32,269 nucleotides of DNA from Desulfobulbaceae bacterium (GTDB lineage Bacteria; Desulfobacterota; Desulfobulbia; Desulfobulbales; Desulfobulbaceae): NCBI GenBank assembly GCA_015484845.1, contig WFUT01000162.1, forward strand, positions 1 through 32,269, given 5' to 3'. The translations under genes were made by a program, and so were the position numbers. Position 1 is the stretch's first letter. Every line of letters starts with the position of its first letter. Shown here one piece after another: positions 17,542 to 26,308 of this stretch. A model generated the notes under the pieces. It was not told the origin of the DNA, searched no databases, and saw nothing but the letters and a program-made list of their open reading frames with translations.

Positions 17542-18560
17542 CCAGTCCCCCCAAGGCGCGAACCGTCGGCTTCCAGGCCGGCGAGCGCAATGTTTTCCTG
17601 CACCTGCTCACGGCCTGCAACCTCTCCTGCCGCCACTGCTACATCAATCCCTCCCAGCACGGCACCGCCACCCTGCCCCTGGACACGGCCCTTGCCTGGC
17701 TTCGCCTCTTTGCCCGCCCGGACGTGCAGAGCAACCTGGTCCTGCTCGGCGGCGAGCCCACCATGCATCCCGACCTTGCCGCCATCATCCGCGCGGCCCG
17801 GGCCATGCGCTTTGCCGTCACCGTGGACTCCAACGGCTACCTGTTCCATGATTTTCTCGATCGCGTGGCGCCGGACGAGCTCGATTACCTGAGTTTCAGC
17901 CTCGATGGCCCGGACCCGGAGGTCAACGACCCCATCCGCGGCCAGGGCGTCTTTGCCACCTGTACCGCAAACCTGCAGAGAGCGGTGCGCCTGGGCTTCC
18001 ACACCAGCCTGATCTACACGGTCTCGGCACTCAATATCGATCACCTGCACCGGATGCCGGACCTGCTGGCAGAACTCGGGGTGGAGCGGTTCTTCATACA
18101 GGTGATCGGCCTGCGCGGCAAACCCGCAACCGGCGGACCAGGGCCGGGAAGCGGCTGGCAGGTGGACCCGGACCGCTGGCTGGAGGTGGTGCCGCAGGTG
18201 GCGGCCAGGGCCGCGGCCCTGGGGATCCACGTCACCTATCCCAAGGTCTACCTCGACCCCGGCGAACCCTTTGAGTGCGCGGGCCTGGTGGCGGAGAATT
18301 TTTTTATTTTTCCCAACGGCCGGGTCTACCGCTGCCCGCTCTGCGAGGACTACCCGGTCCACAGCCTGGTCATCGAGGGCGACCGGCTGCGCGCCCGCAC
18401 CGGCCTCAACGAGGACCGCTTCTTCACCCTCACCATCCCGGAAGGGTGCGTGATGAACAAGCTGCTGCAGCCCGATGCCATCCGCTACCAGGAGGACGGT
18501 ACGCCCCTGCACCGCATCTCCTGCTGCCTGCTCAAGCAGGAGATGCCCCCTTCCACCTGA
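17538..18560 (+). CDS. radical SAM protein with extra C-terminal cysteines
   Basis: A protein of 340 residues. The radical SAM cluster motif is CNLSCRHC (C27, C31, C34). It is followed by LGGEPTMHPD, the usual GGEP motif for SAM binding, and LSFSLDGPDPEVND. The C-terminal third holds six more cysteines (FECAG, RCPLC, GCV, SCC), as in SPASM or twitch-type enzymes that carry auxiliary Fe-S clusters. Such enzymes often modify peptides, but MoaA-like and other roles also occur. The start overlaps the deaminase stop by four bases. The gene is followed 37 bases later by a TPR-methyltransferase. No peptide substrate gene is visible nearby, so the product is unknown. Confidence 0.87.
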   Translation: MTSPPKARTVGFQAGERNVFLHLLTACNLSCRHCYINPSQHGTATLPLDTALAWLRLFARPDVQSNLVLLGGEPTMHPDLAAIIRAARAMRFAVTVDSNGYLFHDFLDRVAPDELDYLSFSLDGPDPEVNDPIRGQGVFATCTANLQRAVRLGFHTSLIYTVSALNIDHLHRMPDLLAELGVERFFIQVIGLRGKPATGGPGPGSGWQVDPDRWLEVVPQVAARAAALGIHVTYPKVYLDPGEPFECAGLVAENFFIFPNGRVYRCPLCEDYPVHSLVIEGDRLRARTGLNEDRFFTLTIPEGCVMNKLLQPDAIRYQEDGTPLHRISCCLLKQEMPPST

Positions 18561-18597
18561 CGGCCTGTTTTTTTGCTTGATCCCCTGTTTTTCCGCC

Positions 18598-19803
18598 ATG
18601 CAACGAAAAAAAGATATCCAGAGACTGCAGAAGATCTATGTCCAGGCCGTGGCCCTGCACGAGCAGGGCGCGCTCGAGGAGGCCGGACGCTGCTACGGAC
18701 GCATCGTGGCAGAGCTGCCAGATGCCGACGTGGTCCACTACAACCTGGGCCTGGTCCAGTACGAACTGAACCGGACCGGCGAGGCGGCGGCCTCCTTCAG
18801 GCGGGCCGCGGAGCTGCGGCCCGATGACCCGGACACCTGGTACAACCTGGGCCTTGCCCTCAAGCAGAGCCGGAGTTTTGCCGAGGCCGAACAGGCCTAC
18901 CTGCGCGCCCTGGAGCTGAGCCCGGACGACTCCGACATCCTCTACAACCTGGGCTGTTGCCACAAGGACGGCGGCGAGCCGGAAAAGGCGGTGGCGGTCT
19001 ACGAGGAGCTGCTGCAGAAGGATCCCGGCTATACCCCGGCTCTGAACAACCTGGCCTACCTGCACCACCTGCTCGGCAACCATGACCGGGCCCGCGAGCT
19101 CTACCAGCGGCTGCTGGCGGCCCGGCCGGATCACCCGGCCGCACGCCACATGCTGGCCGCCCTGGAGGGCAGGGCCGTGCCCGAGCCACCCAGGGACTAC
19201 GTGCGCGACCTCTTTGACCAGTTCAGTGAACACTTCGAGGAAAAGCTCCTGGAGCAGCTCGGCTACCGGGTGCCGTTTCTGCTCCATGAACTGGTGGTCG
19301 GGCTGGCCGGCGATGGAGCACGGTACGAGCGGGCCATTGACCTTGGCTGCGGCACCGGCATTGTCGGCGAGACGTTCCGTGATCTCTGCTGCCACCTGAC
19401 CGGTATTGATCTCTCGCCGCGTATGATCGAGGTGGCGGCCGGCAAGCAGGTCTACGACCGGCTGGCGGTCAGCGACCTGGTCCCCTACCTGGAGGAGAGC
19501 CGGGAGCCCTTTGACCTGCTGGTCGCCGCCGATGTCCTCATCTATCTCGGCGACCTCGGCCCCCTGTTCAGTGCCGCGGCCGGCGCGGCCGCCCGGGGAG
19601 CGCTCTTTGCCTTTTCAACGGAACGAAATGATGGTACCGGCTGGTCGCTTCGGCCAACGGGACGGTATGCCCATGCCAGGGAGGATATCATGGCCAAGGC
19701 TACTGCCACCGGCTGGCAGGTGGTGCAACACCAGGCATCGGGCCTGCGGCGGGAGGGGGGACAGTGGCTCGAAGGCGATCTCTGGCTCCTGCAGCGCTGC
19801 TGA
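18598..19803 (+). CDS. TPR-repeat SAM-dependent methyltransferase
   Basis: A protein of 401 residues. Residues about 10-180 are four or five tetratricopeptide repeats (for example VHYNLGLVQYELNRTGEAAASF and TWYNLGLALKQSRSFAEAEQAY). From about 200 a class I methyltransferase follows, with motif I AIDLGCGTGIVGETF, then LTGIDLSPRMIEVA and LLVAADVLIYLGD. This matches the COG4976-type 'TPR-containing methyltransferase' layout. The ATG at 18598 is used because the TPR region begins there; no clear ribosome binding site is seen. The stop codon abuts the stop of convergent tatC (TGATCA). It is probably the third gene of the deaminase and radical SAM set; the target is unknown. Confidence 0.87.
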   Translation: MQRKKDIQRLQKIYVQAVALHEQGALEEAGRCYGRIVAELPDADVVHYNLGLVQYELNRTGEAAASFRRAAELRPDDPDTWYNLGLALKQSRSFAEAEQAYLRALELSPDDSDILYNLGCCHKDGGEPEKAVAVYEELLQKDPGYTPALNNLAYLHHLLGNHDRARELYQRLLAARPDHPAARHMLAALEGRAVPEPPRDYVRDLFDQFSEHFEEKLLEQLGYRVPFLLHELVVGLAGDGARYERAIDLGCGTGIVGETFRDLCCHLTGIDLSPRMIEVAAGKQVYDRLAVSDLVPYLEESREPFDLLVAADVLIYLGDLGPLFSAAAGAAARGALFAFSTERNDGTGWSLRPTGRYAHAREDIMAKATATGWQVVQHQASGLRREGGQWLEGDLWLLQRC

Positions 19804-20556
19804 TCAGTCGGCCGCGGCGCTGTTGTCATCCTCTGTCCGGCTGGTGCCGGAAAAGACCTTGCCCGCGATGATTCCGGCCTCGTAGAGACCGAACAGGGGT
19901 AGGCAGAGGAGGGCGGTGGCAGTGATGTCACCGGCGGCAAGGAGAAAGGAGAGCGCGACGATGACCATGTAGAAGTACTTGCGTCTGCTCCTGAAGTGGT
20001 CCCGCTGCACCAGGCCGGTACGCACGGCCATGACCATGAGAAAGGGGACCTCGAAGGCGATGCCGAAGGCCATGACCATGCGGGCGACAAAGGTGAGATA
20101 GAGGCCCAGCTTGGGCATCGGCTGCAGGCCGGGCCCGGCGTAGCTCATGAAGAAGTGGAGCGTCCGGGGCAGGACAACGAAAAAGGCGAACACGGCGCCG
20201 GCGGCAAAGAGCATGGTGGCCCAGAAGACCACCTGGCGGGCGATCCGTTTCTCGTGCTCCAGCAGGCCCGGGGCCACGAACATCCAGACCTGGTAGAGAA
20301 GAAAGGGCGATGAGACCAGGATCCCCACCAGCAGGGAGAGCTTGATGTAGCTGATGAAGGCCTCGGTGAGCTTGGTATAGACCAGGTGGCCCAAGGGCGG
20401 GTAGGCGATGAAGAGCGGCCGCATGCAGAAGGCGGCGATCTGGTCGACAAACAGGTAGGCCCCCACCGTGCAGATCCCGATGGCCAGGAAGCTGCGGATC
20501 AGGCGGGTACGCAGTTCCTGGTGGTGGGGCGCGTAGTGTTCAAGGGCGGCGATCAT
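19804..20556 (-). CDS. tatC: Sec-independent protein translocase TatC
   Basis: A protein of 250 residues with the six hydrophobic segments expected of TatC. The conserved N-terminal HHQELRTRLIRS region and the SPFLLYQVWMFVAPGL motif after the second helix are present. TatC binds the twin-arginine signal peptide and, with TatB, forms the receptor for exporting folded proteins to the periplasm. Its start overlaps the tatB stop (ATGA), so the two are co-translated. Convergent with the methyltransferase gene, with no bases between stop codons. Sulfate reducers use Tat for hydrogenases and other cofactor-bearing enzymes. Confidence 0.96.
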   Translation of the reverse strand: MIAALEHYAPHHQELRTRLIRSFLAIGICTVGAYLFVDQIAAFCMRPLFIAYPPLGHLVYTKLTEAFISYIKLSLLVGILVSSPFLLYQVWMFVAPGLLEHEKRIARQVVFWATMLFAAGAVFAFFVVLPRTLHFFMSYAGPGLQPMPKLGLYLTFVARMVMAFGIAFEVPFLMVMAVRTGLVQRDHFRSRRKYFYMVIVALSFLLAAGDITATALLCLPLFGLYEAGIIAGKVFSGTSRTEDDNSAAAD

Positions 20557-21002
20557 GCGGCCGCGGCGGGCGGGTTGCCGGTCGTGTTGTCGTTCTGCCG
20601 GTCCGCACCGGCCTCGCTGTCTGCTGACTGGTCCGGATCAGGACCGGTGGAGCCGGGCGGAACTTTCAGGCGGTCGGCCTCCCAGGGACGTTCTTTGACC
20701 GGCTGCATGTCAATGGTGCCGTCCCCCGGGCCGGTGGGGGGCTGGGGCCGGCGCCAGGTCTGGGTGCCCGTATCCAGCAGGTGCTCCTGCACCTCGCCGG
20801 CGGCTTTCCTGATTTCGTCCTGCACCTCGCCGAAGACCTCGTTCTCCTCGGTCAGGCTGTGCTTGACCTGGTTCATGGTCCGCTTGAACTCCACCATGCC
20901 CTTGGCCAGGGAACGGGCAAGGTCCGGCAGTTTGTCCGGGCCGACCACGATCAGGGCCACGGCAAGGATCACCAGCATCTCCGGAAAGCCGATACCAAAC
21001 AT
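20553..21002 (-). CDS. tatB: Tat translocase subunit TatB
   Basis: A protein of 149 residues with one N-terminal membrane helix (FPEMLVILAVALIVVGPDKLP), then an amphipathic helix (DLARSLAKGMVEFKRTMNQV) and a long acidic, Pro-rich tail. The FGIGFPE start and the GPDKLP hinge identify the TatA/B family, and the length and tail favour TatB. The start at 21002 is preferred to an upstream in-frame Met at 21071 because the conserved N-terminus begins there and GGCAGG precedes it. It overlaps tatC by four bases. A separate tatA is not in the window. Confidence 0.92.
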   Translation of the reverse strand: MFGIGFPEMLVILAVALIVVGPDKLPDLARSLAKGMVEFKRTMNQVKHSLTEENEVFGEVQDEIRKAAGEVQEHLLDTGTQTWRRPQPPTGPGDGTIDMQPVKERPWEADRLKVPPGSTGPDPDQSADSEAGADRQNDNTTGNPPAAAA

Positions 21003-21121
21003 GTATACCTGCCAGGGGGTAGAGGGGAGGAAGAGGCGGCCATCACCGATGGTTGCCGGCAAGAAACTCACCTGACAATGTAAGGAATTTTCCGGTCCCT
21101 GTCAAGGTGGGCGTGGATCTG

Positions 21122-21475
21122 TCAGCGGTCCCGCCTGCGGGGCTTTTTGCGCAGGCCGTCCAGGAAATGGCACAGGCTGAGGAACGGATTGGTCAACAGC
21201 ATGCGCGGACCGACGTAACGCATCACCTCCTGGATCTTTTCCCTCCTGCCGGGCCGGTAGCAGTGGACAGGGCACTTGCCGCAGGTGGTCTTGCCTTCCT
21301 GGAAGGGGCACCGGGACAGCCGGAGCAGGGCATACTGCAGCAGGTCCCTGCACTCGTCGCACAGCTCCCGGCTGCCGCCATGGTGGTCACGGCAGTAGCG
21401 GCGGATCATCACCTCCACCGTGGCGGCCTCCCGCTGCATGCGGCGCGATCTTTTTTTTCTTTTTTCCTGCGCCAT
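21122..21475 (-). CDS. YgbA family protein (nitric-oxide/nitrous-oxide-linked)
   Basis: A protein of 117 residues, the same length as E. coli YgbA. It matches that family in its cysteine pattern: YCRDHHG, LCDECRDLL, RCPFQEGKTTCGKCPVHCY, then REKIQEVMRYVGPRML. In enterobacteria ygbA belongs to the NsrR nitric oxide-stress regulon and the family carries the name 'nitrous oxide-stimulated promoter'; its biochemistry is not settled. The many Cys and His suggest metal or Fe-S binding. The basic N-terminal segment (KRKKRSRR) is unusual. The ATG at 21475 has a weak ribosome binding site; a Met about 12 residues in is an alternative. It lies just upstream of tatB on the same strand. Confidence 0.86.
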   Translation of the reverse strand: MAQEKRKKRSRRMQREAATVEVMIRRYCRDHHGGSRELCDECRDLLQYALLRLSRCPFQEGKTTCGKCPVHCYRPGRREKIQEVMRYVGPRMLLTNPFLSLCHFLDGLRKKPRRRDR

Positions 21476-21578
21476 GGTCTGTCGAGCCGGAAAAACAGGC
21501 GCCAGAGGACAGAAACCGGATCAGAGTGCATCCGCGGCCCGATGGCCTCGGCCTCATGACACCGTGGGATTTTTTTTA

Positions 21579-21613
21579 CCTCAATCCTGCCGGCAGTTTC
21601 ACCGGATTTGCTT
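21579..21613 (+). repeat. dispersed repeat, copy E1 (left half)
   Basis: ACCTCAATCCTGC followed by GGCAGTTTCACCGGATTTGC, aligning with copy E4 (GGCAATTTCGCCGGAGATGC, 16 of 20 identical). The right end is not clear; CAGGATC near 21690 might be a decayed partner. Confidence 0.55.
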
Positions 21614-21784
21614 TGCTGTCAGGGGGTTGGAGTGTTTTTTGTCCGCCTGCGCCCTTGGTGCCCTGCAGTACCGGCGAATCCGCCAGGTGCAGGATCTATC
21701 TCCCATGTTACCGAAACTGTACCGCGGCCGCCTTGATTCATGTCAATATTTTTCTGGCCCCAGCCGTCTCCCGGTCTTCGTCAT

Positions 21785-21838
21785 ACCTGAATCCTGTATT
21801 TTCCCGCCCTGCGGGATTGCCGACTGCAGGATTGAGGT
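21785..21838 (-). repeat. dispersed repeat, copy E2 (complete inverted-repeat form)
   Basis: ACCTGAATCCTG (21785-21796) pairs with CAGGATTGAGGT (21827-21838), 11 of 12 positions. An inner hairpin TCCCGC-cct-GCGGGA lies at 21802-21816. Read on the minus strand it aligns with E4: CCTnAATCCTGC, then GGCAAT and CGC.GG. Confidence 0.65.
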
Positions 21839-21889
21839 GATAGTAATTCCAGTCTGTTGCGATTCTTTCTGTCTTTTTACCGACTTTAT

Positions 21890-21918
21890 TTGACTTTTGC
21901 ATCCTTCTTGGCTATATT
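21890..21918 (+). promoter_or_regulatory. strong sigma70-type promoter upstream of purA
   Basis: TTGACT (21890-21895), a 17-base spacer and TATATT (21913-21918). It would give either a purA transcript with a leader of about 400 bases or a separate small RNA reading through the structured element at 22065-22167. Confidence 0.65.
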
Positions 21919-22064
21919 TTTTCGGTTTTGATCGGCTGCCGTGGTCTGGCGGCCGACCCGTCGTTTTTCGGCACCAGGTGGTGCCGCCCTGTTGCCGCCG
22001 GCCGGTAGTTTTGTCTCAACGTTCATGCGTTGCGGCACACCAAGTTGCCAGTTCCGAAAGGCGG

Positions 22065-22167
22065 GAAAGTGAAGAAAAAATGTGGCCGCACGGCCAGTGC
22101 GTCGAACAATACGAACAGCATCGTATGATCCGACGAGACGGTAAAAGAAAATTTTTTCTTCATTTTC
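22065..22167 (+). ncRNA. candidate structured RNA, 17-bp closing stem with two inner hairpins
   Basis: Left arm 22065-22081 (GAAAGTGAAGAAAAAAT) pairs over its full length with 22151-22167 (ATTTTTTCTTCATTTTC), with one G-U pair. Inside lie hairpin A, TGGCC-gcac-GGCCA (22083-22096), and hairpin B, GTCG(22101)...ATACGA-acagca-TCGTAT...CGAC(22134), with a symmetric 4x4 internal loop. It is downstream of a good promoter and 164 bases before purA. No known riboswitch was recognised. Confidence 0.45.
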
Positions 22168-22185
22168 GAAGTACAGGATTTAGGT
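22151..22185 (+). repeat. dispersed repeat, copy E3 (right end)
   Basis: TTTTTTCTTCATTTTCGAAG followed by TACAGGATTTAGGT closely matches the right end of copy E4 at 23702-23734 in the same orientation. The right arm of the structured element above is part of this repeat. Confidence 0.6.
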
Positions 22186-22207
22186 TTCATGTTGCTTGAC
22201 CTTTTAA

Positions 22208-23635
<1,428 letters not shown>

Positions 23636-23659
23636 CGGCAGGACCAGGCTATTGCTCAC

Positions 23660-23734
23660 GCCTAAATCCTGCGACTGGCAATTTCGCCGGAGATGCGAAA
23701 GTTTTTTTCATCCTCGAAGTGCAGGGTCCAAGGT
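23660..23734 (+). repeat. dispersed repeat, copy E4
   Basis: It begins GCCTAAATCCTGC and ends GCAGGGTCCAAGGT, an imperfect inverted pair. Between them lie GGCAATTTCGCCGGAGATGC and the terminator T-run. Its left part matches E1 and E2 and its right part matches E3, so this copy links the whole family. Confidence 0.65.
23682..23708 (+). terminator. intrinsic terminator of purA
   Basis: TTTCGC (23682-23687) pairs with GCGAAA (23695-23700), followed by GTTTTTTT. It is 47 bases after the purA stop and embedded in repeat copy E4. Confidence 0.75.
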
Positions 23735-23772
23735 AACAGGGGAATTTTGCGGGAAATTCATACAGGGCCCCC

Positions 23773-23801
23773 TTGTCTGCTCCGGCAGCAGGACATACAA
23801 T
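23773..23801 (+). promoter_or_regulatory. sigma70-type promoter for the rpoZ operon
   Basis: TTGTCT (23773-23778), a 17-base spacer and TACAAT (23796-23801), placing the start of transcription about 170 bases before rpoZ. Confidence 0.6.
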
Positions 23802-23977
23802 AGAGAAACAAGGCACGTCCGCGAGGGGGACAGGGATGCGCGGCATCCGGCGTCCCCGGTGGCAGACGGGACTGCAAACCGGGGCCGCCGCCTCCGGTCA
23901 CACGGGGTTGTGGCGGAGCGGGCGCCGGATTTCCCGATCAGAGTTTTTTCGAGACAGACATTGGAGAGTACAGAAAC

Positions 23978-24262
23978 ATGGCACGTATCACCGTAGAAGA
24001 CTGTCTGGCCAGGATTGGTGACGACAACCGTTTTGCCCTGGTGCACCTGGCCGTTGAAAGGATACGGCAGCACCGCAACGGCGAACCCTTCCTGGTGGAG
24101 GGAAAGAACAAGGAGATCGTCATGACCCTGCGCGAGATTGCCGCCGGCAAGGTCAGTTTTGACAACATCTTTGATCTGCCTGAACAGCGAAGGGCGCAGC
24201 TGGAGGCCGAGGCCGCTGCGGCAACAGAGACTGAACCCGAGAACGGAGAAGAGGCGGCGTAG
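23978..24262 (+). CDS. rpoZ: RNA polymerase omega subunit
   Basis: A protein of 94 residues beginning MARITVEDCLARIGDDNRFALVHL, the conserved omega N-terminus that contacts the beta-prime subunit. The middle part keeps the EIVMTLREIAAGKVSFD segment, and the tail is acidic and Ala/Glu-rich. Omega helps fold and assemble RNA polymerase and, together with DksA and ppGpp, takes part in the stringent response. GGAGAG lies nine bases before the ATG. It heads a run of five closely spaced genes that also includes dksA. Confidence 0.95.
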   Translation: MARITVEDCLARIGDDNRFALVHLAVERIRQHRNGEPFLVEGKNKEIVMTLREIAAGKVSFDNIFDLPEQRRAQLEAEAAAATETEPENGEEAA

Positions 24263-24283
24263 CCCGGCTGCGAAGCAACTGCC

Positions 24284-25432
24284 ATGAGTACCGTGACAAA
24301 GTGCTATTACGAGATACTGGGTGTTTCGCGTGATGCCAGCGGCGAGACCATCAAGAAGGCCTACCGCAAGCTGGCCATGAAGTACCATCCGGACCGCAAC
24401 CCGGACGACCCCGAGGCCGAGGCCCTGTTCAAGGAGGCTGCCGAGGCCTACGAGGTCCTAAGCGACGAGCGCAAGCGGCAGATCTACGATACCTACGGCC
24501 ACGAGGGACTGAAGAACAACGGCTACAGCGGTCCTGCCAGCAGCGAGGATATCTTTTCCCACATCAATGACCTGTTCGGCGATCTCTTCGGCTTTGGAGG
24601 CCGCGGTCGCCGGCACGACCCCAATGCGCCCATCCAGGGGGACGACCTGCGCTACGATATCGAGATCAGCTTCATGGAGGCGGTGCAGGGTGTGACCCGC
24701 GAGGTGGAGATCACCAAGCGGGAGACCTGCTGGACCTGCGAGGGCACGGGCGCCCGGCCCGGCTACCGGCCGCAGACCTGCCCCACCTGCCACGGCCGGG
24801 GCCAGGTGATCCGCTCGCAGGGTTTCTTCCAGGTCAGTTCCACCTGTCCCCAGTGCCACGGGAGCGGCCAGGTCATCTCGGATCCCTGCCAGGACTGTGA
24901 CGGCACCGGCCTGGTCAACCGCCGCAAGACAGTGAGCATCAGGATCCCGGCCGGTGTGGACACCGGTTCCCGGATGCGGCTTTCCGGGGAAGGGGAGGGC
25001 GGTCGCCGCGGCGGCCGTTCCGGTGATCTCTACGTGGTCATCCATGTGCGGCCGCACGAGTTTTTCCAGCGCGACGGCCAGACCATCTTCCTCCGCTATC
25101 CCCTCTCCATGGTCCGGGCCGCCCTGGGCTGCGAGGTGGATGTGCCGACCATCGAAGGGACGGCGAAACTGAAGATCCCGGCCGGGACCCAGTCGGGCGA
25201 ACGGTTCACCCTGCGTGGCGAAGGCGTGCCGAGCCTGCGCGGCGGCGGCCGTGGCGACATGATCGTCGAGATCCAGGTCCAGACCCCGACCAGGCTGAGC
25301 AAGCGGCAGAAGGAACTGTTGCAGGAGTTCGAGGAGCTGACCGGCGAAGAGGAGGAAGGTTTCTTTGCCAGGCTCTTTCATGGTCACCTGGGCAAGCATA
25401 AGAAAAAAGACGAGAGCCGGGACGACCACTGA
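24284..25432 (+). CDS. dnaJ: chaperone DnaJ
   Basis: A protein of 382 residues. J domain at about 7-72 with the HPD tripeptide at 35-37, which stimulates DnaK ATP hydrolysis. A short Gly/Phe segment lies near 98-110. The zinc-finger region has four CxxCxGxG motifs (C149/C152, C166/C169, C188/C191, C202/C205), so it is a full type I DnaJ. The C-terminal substrate-binding domain follows. It starts 21 bases after rpoZ, and its stop overlaps the moaC start by one base (TGATG). dnaK and grpE are not in the window. Confidence 0.97.
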   Translation: MSTVTKCYYEILGVSRDASGETIKKAYRKLAMKYHPDRNPDDPEAEALFKEAAEAYEVLSDERKRQIYDTYGHEGLKNNGYSGPASSEDIFSHINDLFGDLFGFGGRGRRHDPNAPIQGDDLRYDIEISFMEAVQGVTREVEITKRETCWTCEGTGARPGYRPQTCPTCHGRGQVIRSQGFFQVSSTCPQCHGSGQVISDPCQDCDGTGLVNRRKTVSIRIPAGVDTGSRMRLSGEGEGGRRGGRSGDLYVVIHVRPHEFFQRDGQTIFLRYPLSMVRAALGCEVDVPTIEGTAKLKIPAGTQSGERFTLRGEGVPSLRGGGRGDMIVEIQVQTPTRLSKRQKELLQEFEELTGEEEEGFFARLFHGHLGKHKKKDESRDDH

Positions 25433-25920
25433 TGTCGGACGGGTTCACCCATTTCGACGGCCAGGGCAACGCCAGGATGGTGGATGTCGGCGGCAAGTCC
25501 GAGACTGTCCGCCAGGCCACCGCCGCCGGCCGGATATCCATGTCGCCGGAGGCCTTTGCCATGGTCCGGCAGGGGACCATGAAGAAGGGGGATGTTCTCG
25601 GTGTGGCCAGGATCGGCGCCATCATGGCCGCCAAGAAGGTGGACGACCTGATCCCGCTCTGTCATCCGCTGGCCATCACCTCCGTGGACGTGGGGTTCTC
25701 GTTTGTTGAAGAATTCCATGCCATTGATATCAGGGCCACCGTGGGAATCACCGGCAGGACCGGTGTGGAGATGGAGGCGCTCACCGCTGTTTCCGTCGCC
25801 GCCCTGACCATCTACGACATGTGCAAGGCCGTTGACAAGGGGATGGTGATCTCGGACATCCGGTTGCTTGAGAAAAGTGGCGGCAAGAGCGGTGACTTTA
25901 CCAGATCCCCCGGACCATAG
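25432..25920 (+). CDS. moaC: cyclic pyranopterin monophosphate synthase MoaC
   Basis: A protein of 162 residues, typical for MoaC. With MoaA it turns GTP into cyclic pyranopterin monophosphate, the first step of molybdenum and tungsten cofactor synthesis. Diagnostic segments are [34 protein letters not shown] and the C-terminal [20 protein letters not shown]. The start shares a base with the dnaJ stop. The radical SAM gene near 17.5 kb is not an obvious MoaA, so the partner is probably elsewhere. Cofactor enzymes such as formate dehydrogenase would be Tat substrates. Confidence 0.96.
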   Translation: MSDGFTHFDGQGNARMVDVGGKSETVRQATAAGRISMSPEAFAMVRQGTMKKGDVLGVARIGAIMAAKKVDDLIPLCHPLAITSVDVGFSFVEEFHAIDIRATVGITGRTGVEMEALTAVSVAALTIYDMCKAVDKGMVISDIRLLEKSGGKSGDFTRSPGP

Positions 25921-25939
25921 AAAGAGAGCAGGTGATTGT

Positions 25940-26302
25940 ATGGACGAAAAGCAACTGCTGCAGTTGAAGGAACAGCTCGAGCAGATGAAGGCTGATATCT
26001 ACGCCGACGTGGAACAGACCCTGAGCGAGATGACCAACCAGAGCGGCAATATTCCCGATCCCAACGATCGGGCCAGCATGGAATCCGACCGGAGCTTTGA
26101 GCTGCGTCTGCGCGGCAGGGAGCGCAAGCTCATGGACAAGATCAACGAGGCCCTCCTGCGGATCAAGGAGGGCACCTATGGCATCTGTGACGGCTGTGGC
26201 GAGGAGATAGGTGTCAAGCGGCTGCAGGCCCGGCCGGTGGCCAAGTTCTGTATCGACTGCAAGACCAGGCAGGAACAGAAGGAAAAGGAACAGGGGCGAT
26301 AG
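25940..26302 (+). CDS. DksA/TraR-type zinc-finger transcription factor
   Basis: A protein of 120 residues. An N-terminal coiled coil spans about 1-75 and contains DPNDRA at 40-45, which fits the DxxDxA tip motif that DksA uses inside the RNA polymerase secondary channel. The zinc finger is C83/C86 and C104/C107 (CDGC, CIDC). The length is between E. coli DksA (151) and TraR (73), common in deltaproteobacterial DksA-like proteins. It starts 19 bases after moaC and ends six bases before the next gene. Being co-transcribed with rpoZ is notable because omega and DksA both serve ppGpp-dependent control. Confidence 0.93.
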   Translation: MDEKQLLQLKEQLEQMKADIYADVEQTLSEMTNQSGNIPDPNDRASMESDRSFELRLRGRERKLMDKINEALLRIKEGTYGICDGCGEEIGVKRLQARPVAKFCIDCKTRQEQKEKEQGR

Positions 26303-26308
26303 AACGCC

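Larger units (their letters stand above)
23636..23977. other. gap between purA and rpoZ
   Basis: No gene is seen. It contains the E4 repeat with the purA terminator inside it (23660-23734) and the rpoZ promoter (23773-23801). The remaining bases up to the rpoZ ribosome binding site, GGAGAG, show no clear structure. Confidence 0.6.
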
